From positions 434,001 to 498,000 of the forward strand of contig NZ_CP039424.1 of the NCBI RefSeq assembly GCF_005877055.1: a stretch of DNA of 64,000 nucleotides. The letters are read 5' to 3'. This DNA comes from Citricoccus sp. SGAir0253. GTDB lineage: Bacteria > Actinomycetota > Actinomycetes > Actinomycetales > Micrococcaceae. A program made the position numbers and the translations under genes. This document shows, piece by piece, positions 1 to 8,855 of the stretch (positions within the stretch are counted from its first letter, which is position 1; every line of letters begins with the position of its first letter). Below the pieces are notes generated by a model. It did no database searches and was not told the DNA's origin. It saw only the letters and a list, made by a program, of their open reading frames with translations.

Positions 1-6
1 CGCCGT

Positions 7-1029
7 TCACCCGTTCCGGCCGGAGGGGGCGTCCGCGTCCGGGGCGTCCTTGGTGATCTCGGGCCCGCTCCGCTTCCCCCGGTCCCGGCCCGGCCGTGCT
101 GCGGCCAGGTCCCGGCCCCACTTCAGGACGGCGAGCACGGCGACGGCGAGCAGGCCGGCGACGCCCACGATGAGGGGCCACTGGGTGTCGAACCAGTAGG
201 CCACCCGCTCGACCATCGTGGCCGAGACCTGCACCGTGGAGACGTAGGTCCGCACGGAGTCGGAGGTGATCGTCCGTGCCCCGTCGTCGATCGACAGGGC
301 GGGCCGGAGCTGGAGCCGGACCTGCTGGTCCTCCGGGACGGTGGCCGTCACCGCCCAAGACCAGTCCACCGTCCCGTCCGCGGTGAACCGGCGGTTGACC
401 CAGTCGCTCTCGATCGTCCCCGGGTCGCCCTCCACCGTGACGTCCTCCCCGACGGGCAGCAGGCGGGCGCCGACGATGCACTGGACGCGAATGCCCTGTT
501 GCGTGGTGACGCCGTCCGGATTGGTGATGGCCTCCTCCGGGGAGCGGCCGGACTGCTCGAGCACGACGGCCGCCTGGTACGTCGCGGGATCGTTCACCTC
601 GGAGGGCAGCGACTGCGGATAGACGACCTCTCCGGGCAGGTCGGCGTCCTCCGCCGCCCCTTCACACTCCTCCAGCCAGGGCCGTAGGGCCTCCGCACCC
701 ACCGGCGCCTCGGGAGCGCCGTTCGCGCCGGACGGCTCGGCGGAAGCGGAGACGGATGGTGAGGCGGACGGCGAGGCGGCCGGAGGTGGTGTCCCGGCGT
801 CGCCCGGTCCCTCCGTCCTCGAGGGCGCGACCGTGGCGGTCTCGCCGGACGTTTCGTCCGGCGGGGCGGAGTCCCCGCCGGAATCGCACCCGGCCAGGCC
901 GAGGACCGTCGCGACCAGGGCCAGGGCCAGGAACGGACGCGCGCGGACGGCGGCTGACCCGGCCGCGCGGCGGCAGGCCATCCGCCCGATGGACGACCCG
1001 CAGCCCTCCACGTCTCGGTCAACCGTCAT
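7..1029 (-). CDS. Secreted lipoprotein with C-terminal membrane anchor, function unknown
   Basis: 340 aa. A basic, long n-region precedes a hydrophobic stretch ending in a lipobox (L-A-G-C, Cys about residue 48), so the protein is probably lipidated and exported. A Ser/Pro/Ala/Glu-rich low-complexity linker (about 50-110) follows, then a folded middle domain of unknown family, and a single hydrophobic helix near the C-terminus (about 284-305) followed by a basic tail. Lipid anchor plus C-terminal helix would tether the middle domain outside the membrane at both ends. The ATG at 1029 is chosen because GGAGG lies about 8 nt upstream; a second ATG at 981 would shorten the n-region. I do not recognise the family. 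Confidence 0.75.
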   Translation of the reverse strand: MTVDRDVEGCGSSIGRMACRRAAGSAAVRARPFLALALVATVLGLAGCDSGGDSAPPDETSGETATVAPSRTEGPGDAGTPPPAASPSASPSVSASAEPSGANGAPEAPVGAEALRPWLEECEGAAEDADLPGEVVYPQSLPSEVNDPATYQAAVVLEQSGRSPEEAITNPDGVTTQQGIRVQCIVGARLLPVGEDVTVEGDPGTIESDWVNRRFTADGTVDWSWAVTATVPEDQQVRLQLRPALSIDDGARTITSDSVRTYVSTVQVSATMVERVAYWFDTQWPLIVGVAGLLAVAVLAVLKWGRDLAAARPGRDRGKRSGPEITKDAPDADAPSGRNG

Positions 1030-1243
1030 CTCAGCACCCTCCGCCGGATGGGGTACAGGCTAGGCCCGGCCCCGGCGCCGTCGATAGGGCCCGGCGGCGG
1101 TGCCCACCCGCGTCACGTGCACGACGGAGGGTGCCGGCGGCGGCGTGTCCCCGCCTCCCTCGTGTACGTGACGCCAGCGGGCGCTTGGCCGCGTGGGACA
1201 TAATGCAGGACATGAGCATTCCCGGACCCGGCCGGTGCAGGCC

Positions 1244-1891
1244 ATGACCCCCGCGACCGCCGACGCCCCCCACGCGGAGTCCCGGCTGACCTTCTGCGGC
1301 CTGGACATCGCCTATGACCGCCGCGTCCTGGAGCCCCGGCCGTGGACCGAGGCGCAGTCGGCCTGGGCGGCCGAGCTGCTGGCCGCGGCGCCGGCCGGCC
1401 CGGTGCTGGAACTGTGCGCCGGCGTCGGGCACATCGGCCTGGGCGCGGTGCGGGACACGGACCGGGACCTCGTCATGGTGGACGTGAACCCGGCCGCCGA
1501 GGAGTTCGCCCGGGCGAACGCGGCGGCCAACGGCCTGGCCTCCCGGCTGGAGTTCCGGCTCGCGCGGATCGACGAGGCGCTGGCGCCCGGCGAGCGGTTC
1601 GCGCTCGTCATCGCGGACCCGCCGTGGGTGCGCTCGGCCGAGACCTCGACGTTCCCCGAGGACCCGGTGCTGGCCATCGACGGCGGCGACGACGGCCTCG
1701 ACCTCGCGCGCACGTGCGTGGAGGTCATCGACGCCCACCTCGCCGAGGGCGGCTCCGCGCTGCTCCAGTTGGGCACCACCGCCCAGGCGGAGCTGGTCGC
1801 GGCCTTCGCCGCGGGGCGCGGCCCGGGCTCGGTCCGCGTGGTGGAGACCCGCGCCTACGAGCGCGGCGTGGTGGTGCGGCTGGCGCGCTGA
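1244..1891 (+). CDS. Class I SAM-dependent methyltransferase
   Basis: 215 aa. The SAM-binding motif I (VLELCAGVGHIGLG, about 54-67) is followed by an acidic end to strand 2 (VMVDVNPAAEE) and a catalytic-type DPPW motif (125-128) of the kind found in N-methyltransferases acting on amide or amino groups (PrmC/RsmC-like). The substrate cannot be read from the sequence. The open frame extends upstream to 1193, but the first 17 codons look non-conserved and the ATG at 1244 starts the recognisable part; neither start has a strong ribosome binding site. It is monocistronic and divergent from the lipoprotein. Confidence 0.8.
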   Translation: MTPATADAPHAESRLTFCGLDIAYDRRVLEPRPWTEAQSAWAAELLAAAPAGPVLELCAGVGHIGLGAVRDTDRDLVMVDVNPAAEEFARANAAANGLASRLEFRLARIDEALAPGERFALVIADPPWVRSAETSTFPEDPVLAIDGGDDGLDLARTCVEVIDAHLAEGGSALLQLGTTAQAELVAAFAAGRGPGSVRVVETRAYERGVVVRLAR

Positions 1892-1961
1892 GCGCCGTCC
1901 CGCCCAGCCGATTCGCCGAGCGCGGGCGCGCTGTGCGGGGTCCCGCCGGGCGCCGTCGCGC

Positions 1962-2204
1962 TCAGCCCGCCCGACGGCGGCGCACGACCTTGTGCGTGCC
2001 GTCGCACCACGGCTTGATCGCCGAGGCCCCGCACCGGCAGACGGCGCTGACCGGCCGCGTGGTGGGGTGCTCGTTGCCGTCCTCGTCCTGGACCACGTGC
2101 TCCCCGCGCAGCAGCATGGGCCCGCCCGGGCACAGGATGACGTCCGGGTGCCCGGACGCGTCCGGATGGTCCCCGTTACCGCTCCTGACCCCGCTCGCGC
2201 TCAC
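1962..2204 (-). CDS. CDGSH-type iron-sulfur protein
   Basis: 80 aa. The C-terminal half carries the CDGSH iron-sulfur fingerprint: C-R-C-G, then about ten residues later a W-C-D-G-T-H block, i.e. three Cys and one His as 2Fe-2S ligands. GTG at 2204 is the likely start because it overlaps the TGA of the upstream gene in a GTGA, implying translational coupling. The first 30 residues are acidic and of unknown role. Small CDGSH proteins often accompany ferredoxin-like or glutamate synthase functions; here the partner is a heme-oxygenase-like iron protein, suggesting a two-gene redox unit. Confidence 0.85.
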   Translation of the reverse strand: MSASGVRSGNGDHPDASGHPDVILCPGGPMLLRGEHVVQDEDGNEHPTTRPVSAVCRCGASAIKPWCDGTHKVVRRRRAG

Positions 2205-3142
2205 GCTGCCCACGCCCCCAGCATGCGCTCGGCGTAGCGGTCGTCCAGGTCCAGGGACGTGAACGCCCCGAGGTAGACGTCGTCGTGCAGCTGCGGCTCC
2301 TCGGCGAGCAGGGCGCCGCAGATCGTGCGCACGGCCAGCTGTTCGTGCACGGCGTCGGCCTCCACGTGCTCGGTGTAGTACTCGATCATCTGCGGCGGGA
2401 AGCCGAGGCGCTCCATGCCCTGCGCGATCTTGCGCGAGGGCGAGGAACTGGTGGCCTCGAAGGCCGCGAGGAAGCCCAGGGAGGCCGCGCGCAGCCGGCG
2501 GTTCAGGCCGAACAGGGACATCGCGTTGTTCTGCTCGAGGACCTCGAGCGGCACCTCGTCGATGTACGCCCCGTACTCGGAGCTCAGCCCCACGGCCTCC
2601 AGGCCGCGCACGAACAGCTGGGCGTGCAGGCGGTTGGGGTCGCCGCCGCCGTACTCGTCGTACTGCAGCTCCACCACGGCGGCCTTGACGGTGTCCGAGA
2701 GCCGCGGGATGACCCACGTGGTGTGGTCGGACTCCTTGAGGTGGTAGATCGTCTTGTGCCGCAGGAACTCGCGGAACTGGTCCTCGGTGGCGCCGCGCTT
2801 GAGGTGGGCGGCGAGGGAGGGCCCGTCGTGGTCGCCCACGAACGCGAAGAAGTCCTCGGCGAAGTTGCCCGGCTCCGGGAACCGGGGCGCGCGCTCGCGC
2901 AGCTGCCGCTCGAAGTCCGCCTCCAGCGACCGGCGCACGCCGATCACGTGGGGGTCCCACTCGAGCTCGCCGGAGACGTCCTCGAAGCCGCGGTAGTGCT
3001 GCTCGTACAGGGCCCAGAGGGTCAGCTGGGCGTCCTCGGCGCTGTCGGCGGCCGGCGCGTCGGCCAGCCCGGCGGTGCGCCCCGTGCGCAGGGCCTCCAG
3101 CACGGCCTCGCCCAGGGGCCCGCGGGCGGTGGGGGTCAGCAT
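2201..3142 (-). CDS. Iron-containing redox enzyme family protein (heme-oxygenase-like fold)
   Basis: 313 aa from the ATG at 3142; an in-frame ATG at 3196 would add 18 residues. The helical, His/Glu-rich sequence (LWALYEQHYRGFEDV, then DHTTWVIPRL, EYGGGDPNRLHAQLF, EYYTEHVEADAVHEQ) matches the actinobacterial heme-oxygenase-like diiron/iron family. Several Glu and His residues spaced along helices could bind a di-metal centre. The substrate is unknown. The stop codon overlaps the start of the CDGSH gene, so the two proteins are probably made together. The family name is recognised by sequence character, not by a search. Confidence 0.75.
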   Translation of the reverse strand: MLTPTARGPLGEAVLEALRTGRTAGLADAPAADSAEDAQLTLWALYEQHYRGFEDVSGELEWDPHVIGVRRSLEADFERQLRERAPRFPEPGNFAEDFFAFVGDHDGPSLAAHLKRGATEDQFREFLRHKTIYHLKESDHTTWVIPRLSDTVKAAVVELQYDEYGGGDPNRLHAQLFVRGLEAVGLSSEYGAYIDEVPLEVLEQNNAMSLFGLNRRLRAASLGFLAAFEATSSSPSRKIAQGMERLGFPPQMIEYYTEHVEADAVHEQLAVRTICGALLAEEPQLHDDVYLGAFTSLDLDDRYAERMLGAWAA

Positions 3143-3343
3143 GGTCGTCCTCCCGGGCCCGTCGTCGTGCGGGGTGCGGCCGGTGGCCGCCTCCATGAGA
3201 AGCGCATCGTCGTTCCCTCCTGGTGGCGGGGAGGGCCTACCCGGTGCATCTCCTCCCCGGACCTCCGAATCTATCCTGTGATCGGCGGCGGCGCCTCCCG
3301 GCCGGGTGGCCCCGCCGTCGTGGTTGCCCTCGGCTCCGCGCGC

Positions 3344-4462
3344 CTATCCCGCCGAGGCCGGCCGTGCCCGCCGTTCGCGACGCCCCCGCAGGAGCAACCC
3401 GCCGCCCGCGCTGGCCAGCAGGGCCAGCCCCGCCACGAGCACGGCGCCGCCGGCCCCGAGGGAGCCGTCGGTCCACTCCAGCAGGGCCTCGGTGACGGAA
3501 ATCGTCAGCGCGATCACGCCCACCGCCAGCAGCACCCACCAGCCGCGCCACCAGTAGAGGGTGAAGAGGGCCACGGCCACCCCGAAGGTGACGGCGTGGG
3601 CCCAGCCCGGGTCCCGCAGCGCCAGCAGCAGTTGGCCGCCGAACAACAGCAGCAGGGACCCGACGCCGGCCCCGAGGCCCGGCTCGTCCCACCACCGGCC
3701 CCGCAGGGCGAGGGCCAGCCACGCGGCGCCCACGGCCAGGACCAGCACGGCGCGCAGGGCCTCGATCTCCCGGTCCGGCCCCAGCCACAGGCCCGTGAGG
3801 AGCATGACGGTCCCCCAGCCCAGGGCCAGGTGGACCAGGGGGGAGGGGGCGAGGGCGTAGCCGGCCAGCAGGATCACCAGCCCCAGGCCCACCCCGGCGG
3901 TCATGGACACGTTCTGCACGTCGTAGTCCGGGGGCGGGAAGAGGACGTGCAGCAGCCAGCTGCCCAGGGACACGCCCGCGGCGATGGCGCTCGCCGTGAT
4001 GAGGGTTCCCGCCAGCAGGCGGATCCGCAGGCCGAGGTCCTCCCGGCGGGTCCAGGAGCCGCCGGCCACCCGGACGAGGGTGAGGGCCCCGGCCAGCAGC
4101 ACGAGGGCGATGCCGGCGAGGATGAGGCTGCGCTGGGCGGCCGTGAGGTCGCCCCAGTACTCGGCGCCCAGCAGGATGATGGCGACGACGACGAGCGCGG
4201 CCCCCGCGTAGGCGATCATCTCCGTGACCCGCGGCGCCCCGCGACGGGCCGGGGACCGTGCGGGCTCTGGGCCCGGCCCGGGCGGCGCGGCGGGGACGTG
4301 CCCGGGCGCGGCGGTGCGCCGGTCCGCGGGGTCCCCGGGAGGCAGTGGCGCGGGCAGGCGGTGCCGGACCACGGCGAGGGCGTCATCGCTCCGTCCGGGG
4401 TCGACCAGCCCGGCCGCCACGAGGTCCGCGACGATCCGTCCGGCCGTGCCCTGCTCGTCCAT
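3344..4462 (-). CDS. Polytopic membrane protein, DUF2157-like
   Basis: 372 aa. The soluble N-terminus (about 80 residues) is Pro/Ala/Arg-rich. Roughly ten closely spaced hydrophobic segments follow, and the protein ends in a short basic tail. The first membrane block (YAGAALVVVAIILLGAEYWG, then DLTAAQRSLILAG) resembles DUF2157 integral membrane proteins. There are no catalytic motifs and function is unknown. It stands alone, transcribed away from the cluster on its right. The start ATG at 4462 gives a conventional cytoplasmic N-terminus. Confidence 0.7.
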   Translation of the reverse strand: MDEQGTAGRIVADLVAAGLVDPGRSDDALAVVRHRLPAPLPPGDPADRRTAAPGHVPAAPPGPGPEPARSPARRGAPRVTEMIAYAGAALVVVAIILLGAEYWGDLTAAQRSLILAGIALVLLAGALTLVRVAGGSWTRREDLGLRIRLLAGTLITASAIAAGVSLGSWLLHVLFPPPDYDVQNVSMTAGVGLGLVILLAGYALAPSPLVHLALGWGTVMLLTGLWLGPDREIEALRAVLVLAVGAAWLALALRGRWWDEPGLGAGVGSLLLLFGGQLLLALRDPGWAHAVTFGVAVALFTLYWWRGWWVLLAVGVIALTISVTEALLEWTDGSLGAGGAVLVAGLALLASAGGGLLLRGRRERRARPASAG

Positions 4463-4583
4463 GGCCGCATCCTATGCCGCGCACGCCGCCCGGCTCACGG
4501 GGCGGCCGTCTCCGGGACGCAGGGTCCCGGGCCCTCCTCGCCGGGGCGGGACGTGCCCATCCCGGGCGTGGAAGCCCGCCGGC

Positions 4584-5009
4584 TCAGGCCTCGGCGTCTT
4601 CGGGGCGTTCCGGCAGGGGCAGGTTCTGCACGCGCAGCTGGCCGCGGGCGAGCACCTTGCCGGAGGCCTCGTCCCGGATGACGACGTCCCACAGCTGCTG
4701 GCTGCGGCCCTGGTGCAGGGCCTCGGCGGTCACGGTGGCGCGGCCCCCGGTGGAGGCCCGCAGGAAGTCGGTGGCATTGTGGACGCCGACCGCGAACTCG
4801 CCGCGGGCGGCCACCGCCGCGTTGGCCCCGGCCCCGCCGGCGATCTCCACGAGCGTGGCGTAGAGCCCGCCGTGCACCACGCCCTGGTCGGTGTGGTGGT
4901 CCGGGCCGAGGTCGGCGTGGCCGCGCACCCACGTGGCCGTCACCTCCTCGGCGACGAAGCCGGCGGCCTGGACGAAGGACCCGACGGCGGCGGGCGGGGT
5001 GGCGTTCAC
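4584..5009 (-). CDS. PaaI-family hotdog thioesterase
   Basis: 141 aa, the usual size of a single-hotdog thioesterase. The HTDQGVVHGGLYATLVEIAGG segment (about 52-72) is the typical PaaI/YdiI active-site helix, with the preceding Asp/His and a later Glu as candidate catalytic residues. It would hydrolyse an acyl-CoA in the cytoplasm; the substrate cannot be told. GTG at 5009 lies 4 nt after the stop of the upstream membrane hydrolase, so the two are probably co-transcribed. Confidence 0.85.
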   Translation of the reverse strand: MNATPPAAVGSFVQAAGFVAEEVTATWVRGHADLGPDHHTDQGVVHGGLYATLVEIAGGAGANAAVAARGEFAVGVHNATDFLRASTGGRATVTAEALHQGRSQQLWDVVIRDEASGKVLARGQLRVQNLPLPERPEDAEA

Positions 5010-5013
5010 GGTG

Positions 5014-5886
5014 TCACCATAGCCCGAGCACCTGCGCGCCCTGCCCCGCGATCCCGGCGATCGCGCCGATCATCCCGCCGAGGGCGACCGCGGAGACCAC
5101 CGTGGCCACGAGCCACTCGCGCACCGAGCCGGTGGACCCGAGCACCGGCACCTTCATCCGGCCGCCGGCGCTCCACAGGCACCGCAGCAGCGGGACGCGG
5201 GCGAGTTGCCGGGGCCGGCGCAGCCGGAAGGGCCAGACCGGGTTGCAACCGCCGTCGGTGAGCATGTCCCCGGCGATGTGCGCGGCCACGCCGAGCGCGA
5301 CGGCGAGCACGAACCAGTCGTTGTCCGTCCCGAGGCCCAGGGCCACCCAGGCCCCGCAGAGCAGCCCCACCACCCACGGGACCCTCCGGGCGCCGTCGGG
5401 CATGAACCGCAGGGCCTTGACCGCGAAGGTGGACAGCAGCACGGTGCCCACCCCGGCGCCGAGCTGCAGCACGTGCGTCTCCGTGGTCAGGGTCAGCCGG
5501 GAGAGCAGCCAGGCCACGAGGGTGAACGCCGCCAGGCCGAGCAGGGAGTGGGTGCCGTTGCGGTGCCCGCCGGCGGCGCGGCCGAGCACCACGCACAGCC
5601 ACTCCGAGACCGGCGGCAGGGAGTGGGCGATCGAGGCGCTGCGGTGGTCGGCGTCCGGCAGCAGGGCGGCCCCGGCCGTGATGACGGCCCCGGCCAGGAC
5701 GCCGGCGTCCGTGATCCCGGGCAGCAGGCCGAAACCGAGGGGGATGGCCGCGGGCAGGGTCAGCAGTGCCTCGCCGCCCGGGCCGGGCAGCCCGACTCCG
5801 GCCAGCGGTCCCAGCGGCAGGGCGCCGTCCGCGGCGATCAGCACCCACGCCGCGGCACCGCAGGCCGCGTGGTGCGGTCCCATCAT
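5014..5886 (-). CDS. Membrane-bound metal-dependent hydrolase (YdjM/LexA-binding family)
   Basis: About 290 aa. Repeated hydrophobic segments surround the family's polar motifs: LLPDADH (metal-binding Asp/His) and HRNGTHSLLG, as in the YdjM-type inner-membrane metal-dependent hydrolases. The early motif G-P-H-H-A-A-C-G supplies another His pair. Start is uncertain: ATG at 5886 or 5883 within MMGPHH, or GTG at 5907. The physiological substrate of this family is unknown. It is followed 4 nt later by the thioesterase. Confidence 0.75.
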   Translation of the reverse strand: MMGPHHAACGAAAWVLIAADGALPLGPLAGVGLPGPGGEALLTLPAAIPLGFGLLPGITDAGVLAGAVITAGAALLPDADHRSASIAHSLPPVSEWLCVVLGRAAGGHRNGTHSLLGLAAFTLVAWLLSRLTLTTETHVLQLGAGVGTVLLSTFAVKALRFMPDGARRVPWVVGLLCGAWVALGLGTDNDWFVLAVALGVAAHIAGDMLTDGGCNPVWPFRLRRPRQLARVPLLRCLWSAGGRMKVPVLGSTGSVREWLVATVVSAVALGGMIGAIAGIAGQGAQVLGLW

Positions 5887-6019
5887 GAGCAGGCTCACCG
5901 TCCTCACGGGTCAGGGGCCGCCGTGGTGGCGGGCGGCCCGGAACGCCATCGATCGGCGTCGCCCGGTGGAGGTGCCCTGATGGTCGGATCCATCTGACCA
6001 TGCCGGACGGACACGTTAA

Positions 6020-6069
6020 GCACCGAGGCCCCCGGCGCCTCCTCGAGGGGAGCGCCGGGGGCCCGGTGC
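6020..6069 (-). terminator. Strong hairpin downstream of ald
   Basis: A GC-rich inverted repeat has arms at 6020-6038 and 6052-6069 (gcgccgggggcccggtgc pairs with the left arm, with one bulged base). It lies 13 nt past the ald stop codon. A typical actinobacterial hairpin terminator without a long U tract. Confidence 0.75.
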
Positions 6070-6081
6070 GGGCCACCGGTG

Positions 6082-7200
6082 TCAGGCGGAGACGAGCTCC
6101 CGGCGGTCCAGGTACGGCAGGCCGTGGGCCTCGCTGACGGAGCGGTGCATCACGTGCCCGTCCATGGTGTTCAGGCCGGCGGCCAGGGCCGGGTCCGCGG
6201 CCAGGGCGGCCTCGACGCCCCGGTCCGCCAGCGCCACCGCGTACGGCAGGGTCACGTTGGTCAGCGCGTACGTGGAGGTGTTCGGCACGGCGCCGGGCAT
6301 GTTGGCCACGCAGTAGAACACCGTCTCGTGCACGCGGAAGGTGGGCTCCTGGTGCGTGGTGGGACGGGTGTTCTCGAAGCAGCCGCCCTGGTCCACCGCG
6401 ATGTCCACGAGCACGCTGCCCGGCTTCATGGCGGCGACCATGGCGTCGGTGACGAGCTTGGGGGCCTTGGCGCCCGGGATGAGGACCGAGCCGATGACCA
6501 GGTCGGCCTCGACGACGGCGCGCTCGACCTCCAGCGCGTTGGAGACCACGGTCTTCAGGCGCCCGGCGTACTGGGCGTCGAGCTGGCGCAGGCGGTCCAC
6601 GTTGATGTCCAGGATGGTCACCTCGGCGCCCATGCCCACGGCCATGGCCGCGGCGTTGGCCCCGGCCATGCCGGCGCCCAGGACGGTGACCTTGGCCGGG
6701 CGCACGCCGGGCACGCCGCCCAGCAGCACGCCCTTGCCGCCGGCCGGGGCGGCCAGCGCGGCGGCGCCGGCCTGCACGGACAGGCGCCCGGCGACCTCGC
6801 TCATGGGGGCCAGCAGGGGCAGGCGGCGGTCGGCGGTCTGCACGGTCTCGTAGGCGATCGCGGTCACGCCGGCGTCCAGCAGGGCACGGGTGAGCTCCGG
6901 CTCGGCGGCCAGGTGCAGGTAGGTGAACAGCACCAGGCCCTGGCGGAAGCGGTGGTACTCGGAGGCCACCGGCTCCTTGACCTTCAGCACCAGGTCGGCG
7001 CGGGCCCACAGCTCGTCGGCGTCCGCGACGATGACCGCCCCGGCCGCGCGGTACTCCTCGTCGGTGATGCCGGAGCCGACGCCGGCGCCGGCCTCCACGA
7101 GCACCTCGTGGCCGTGCTTGACGAGCTCATGGACACCGGGGACCGTGATGGCCACGCGGAACTCGTTGTTCTTCACTTCGCGGGGGACGGAGATGATCAT
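6082..7200 (-). CDS. ald: Alanine dehydrogenase
   Basis: 372 aa, full length for the family. It interconverts L-alanine and pyruvate plus ammonia using NAD. The N-terminus [17 protein letters not shown] and the substrate-site KVKEP segment (about 74-78) are diagnostic. The NAD-binding Rossmann motif [12 protein letters not shown] sits at about residue 173. The catalytic His falls in the VLFTYLHLA segment. It is divergent from an Lrp/AsnC regulator, the standard arrangement for AldR-controlled alanine catabolism, with a 113-nt shared promoter region. A hairpin terminator follows directly. Confidence 0.97.
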   Translation of the reverse strand: MIISVPREVKNNEFRVAITVPGVHELVKHGHEVLVEAGAGVGSGITDEEYRAAGAVIVADADELWARADLVLKVKEPVASEYHRFRQGLVLFTYLHLAAEPELTRALLDAGVTAIAYETVQTADRRLPLLAPMSEVAGRLSVQAGAAALAAPAGGKGVLLGGVPGVRPAKVTVLGAGMAGANAAAMAVGMGAEVTILDINVDRLRQLDAQYAGRLKTVVSNALEVERAVVEADLVIGSVLIPGAKAPKLVTDAMVAAMKPGSVLVDIAVDQGGCFENTRPTTHQEPTFRVHETVFYCVANMPGAVPNTSTYALTNVTLPYAVALADRGVEAALAADPALAAGLNTMDGHVMHRSVSEAHGLPYLDRRELVSA

Positions 7201-7313
7201 GGGGGATCCTTATCGAAGAAACGGGCGCTTCGGGCAGATATTCTTGCGTTAACTCGGAAACGATGCGCGGAAATCGAAGATGATTCGGCACAACGGCAGG
7301 AATCGGAGGAATT
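7201..7313. promoter_or_regulatory. Divergent ald / Lrp-family regulator intergenic region
   Basis: A 113-nt AT-rich stretch lies between two divergent starts. It contains gcagatattcttgcgttaac and several A/T-rich half-sites of the sort bound by Lrp/AsnC proteins. The regulator probably binds here and controls both genes in response to alanine; no single operator can be fixed by eye. Confidence 0.55.
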
Positions 7314-7820
7314 GTGGAACACGCAAAACCCGCGGGGGCCGCGGCGTCGAAGGATCTGCGGCCGCACCGTGAGCTGGATCACCTCGACCGACGCCTGCTC
7401 GAGCTGCTGCGGGACAACTCCCGCATGACCAACCAGGCGCTGAGCGAGGCCCTCGGCGTGGCCCCCTCCACGTGCCTGGCCCGGATGAAGGCCCTCCAGC
7501 AGTCCGGGGTGATCCGCCGCTTCACCATCGACGTGGACCCCCAGGCGATCGGCCAGGGCATCGAGGCGCTCATCAGCGTCCGCGTGCGCCCGGGCGCCCG
7601 GCAGCAGATCGCGTCCTTCGGCGAGCGGCTCAAGGAGGTGCCCGAGGTGACCCAGTACTTCTTCCTCGGCGGCATCGACGACTTCATCATCCACGTCACC
7701 GCCCGGGACACCGACCACATCCGCCAGTTCGTCCTCGAGCACCTCTCGTCCAACCCCGTGGTGGCCACGACCCAGACGAGCCTCGTGTTCGACCACGTGG
7801 CCGGCCCGGCCGCGCTGTGA
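7314..7820 (+). CDS. Lrp/AsnC-family transcriptional regulator of alanine dehydrogenase
   Basis: 168 aa. The N-terminal winged HTH (LDHLDRRLLELLRDNSRM, then ALGVAPSTCLARMKALQQSG) is followed by a RAM ligand-binding domain (YFFLGGIDDFIIHVTARD). The first about 20 residues extend beyond most family members. Divergent orientation from ald marks it as an AldR-type activator/repressor that senses amino acids, most likely alanine. The start at 7314 is the first codon of the frame; the upstream region is AT-rich promoter. Confidence 0.9.
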   Translation: MEHAKPAGAAASKDLRPHRELDHLDRRLLELLRDNSRMTNQALSEALGVAPSTCLARMKALQQSGVIRRFTIDVDPQAIGQGIEALISVRVRPGARQQIASFGERLKEVPEVTQYFFLGGIDDFIIHVTARDTDHIRQFVLEHLSSNPVVATTQTSLVFDHVAGPAAL

Positions 7821-7923
7821 GGCACGTCTCCGGGATTCCGTTCCCGGATCCTGCAACCTTTGCGGCTTCGCCGCGGTAGTCCGTGATGTAACCATCGCTC
7901 GCCCCAGGAGAGGTGACGTCGTC

Positions 7924-8682
7924 ATGGCCATCATCAATGCCGCGCTCCGCATCGCGGCCGACGCGTACCGGCACCGTGCCGAGCCCGTCGACCCGGTCCG
8001 GACCCCCGTCCGCCCCGACCGCGAGGTCCTCTCGCCGGAAGACTCGGCGCCGGGCATGTCGTTCGCCGGCCGGGTCCCCGACCAGCCGACGCCGGGGATG
8101 ATGCCGCGCGCGGCCGTGGTGCAGCAGGCCCGGCCCGCGATCCGTCCCTCCACCCCGCCTGCCGCGCGTCCGGCGGCCGGGACGGGCGGGCGACCGGGAC
8201 CGGACCGCCCGGCGGGCGGACCGGACGCCATGGGCCGCCCGCCGGCCGAGACGGCCCGGCGCCTGCCCGGGAAGCTGCCGTCCACCCGGCCGGAGGGATC
8301 CGGGCCTGCGCGCACCCCGGTGGCGCCGGCGTCGGGCCGTCCGCCCGCCCATCCCGCCGCGGCCGGGGCGCACCCCTCCGACCGGTGGAAGACGGCGGAC
8401 GAGTGGAAGCTACGCGCCGAGTGCAGCCCCGCGGACACGGAGTTGTTCTTCTCCAAGGACCCGGTCGAGAAGCGCGCGGCCCTGGCGATCTGTGCGGACT
8501 GCCCCGTGGCGCGGGAGTGCCTCGCCGAGGCGATGGCCCAGGAGCAGGGGATGAACCTGCACGGGCGGTACGGGATCCGCGGCGGGCTCCAGCCCGCCGA
8601 GCGGCTCGACCTCGCCCGGGGCGGCCCGAAGCGCCGGGGCAAGCCCCGCGCGGGGCGGAGGAAGAAGACCGGCGCGGCCTGA
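7924..8682 (+). CDS. WhiB-family Fe-S protein with long N-terminal extension
   Basis: 252 aa. The C-terminal 90 residues form a WhiB domain: four Cys (C167, C190, C193, C199) in C-x22-C-x2-C-x5-C spacing, then a GIRGG turn (217-221; the usual form is G-I/V-W-G-G) and a basic tail (KRRGKPRAGRRKK) for DNA contact. Classic WhiB proteins are 80-130 aa; here about 155 residues of Pro/Ala/Arg-rich, probably disordered sequence precede the domain. The ATG at 7924 has a good AGGAGAGG ribosome site, so the extension appears real, although an internal ATG at 8230 exists. A strong hairpin follows. Confidence 0.85.
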   Translation: MAIINAALRIAADAYRHRAEPVDPVRTPVRPDREVLSPEDSAPGMSFAGRVPDQPTPGMMPRAAVVQQARPAIRPSTPPAARPAAGTGGRPGPDRPAGGPDAMGRPPAETARRLPGKLPSTRPEGSGPARTPVAPASGRPPAHPAAAGAHPSDRWKTADEWKLRAECSPADTELFFSKDPVEKRAALAICADCPVARECLAEAMAQEQGMNLHGRYGIRGGLQPAERLDLARGGPKRRGKPRAGRRKKTGAA

Positions 8683-8714
8683 CGGCCCCGACGCCGGCCC
8701 CCACCGGACGAACG

Positions 8715-8759
8715 ACGACGCCGGCGCCCGCCCCGGGAAGGGGAGGGCGCCGGCGTCGT
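8715..8759 (+). terminator. Perfect 15-bp hairpin after the WhiB-like gene
   Basis: Arms 8715-8729 and 8745-8759 are exact reverse complements (acgacgccggcgccc / gggcgccggcgtcgt) around a 15-nt loop, 32 nt past the stop codon. Probable transcription terminator. Confidence 0.8.
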
Positions 8760-8855
8760 GCGCCGGGGGAGGGGCTGGGGAAGGCGCTGGGGGGAGAGGG
8801 GCGCGGCGACCACCCTGCTGGACCGCCGCACCCCCGGCTCCGCGCACCCCGTGGA

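Noticed and set aside
2285-4681. 798-aa open frame on the plus strand
   Set aside because: Antisense to the iron enzyme and DUF2157-like gene; it spans the gap between them and shows no domain.
5006-7009. 667-aa open frame on the minus strand
   Set aside because: Out-of-frame shadow of the hydrolase gene and ald, with Arg/Pro/Gly-rich nonsense composition.
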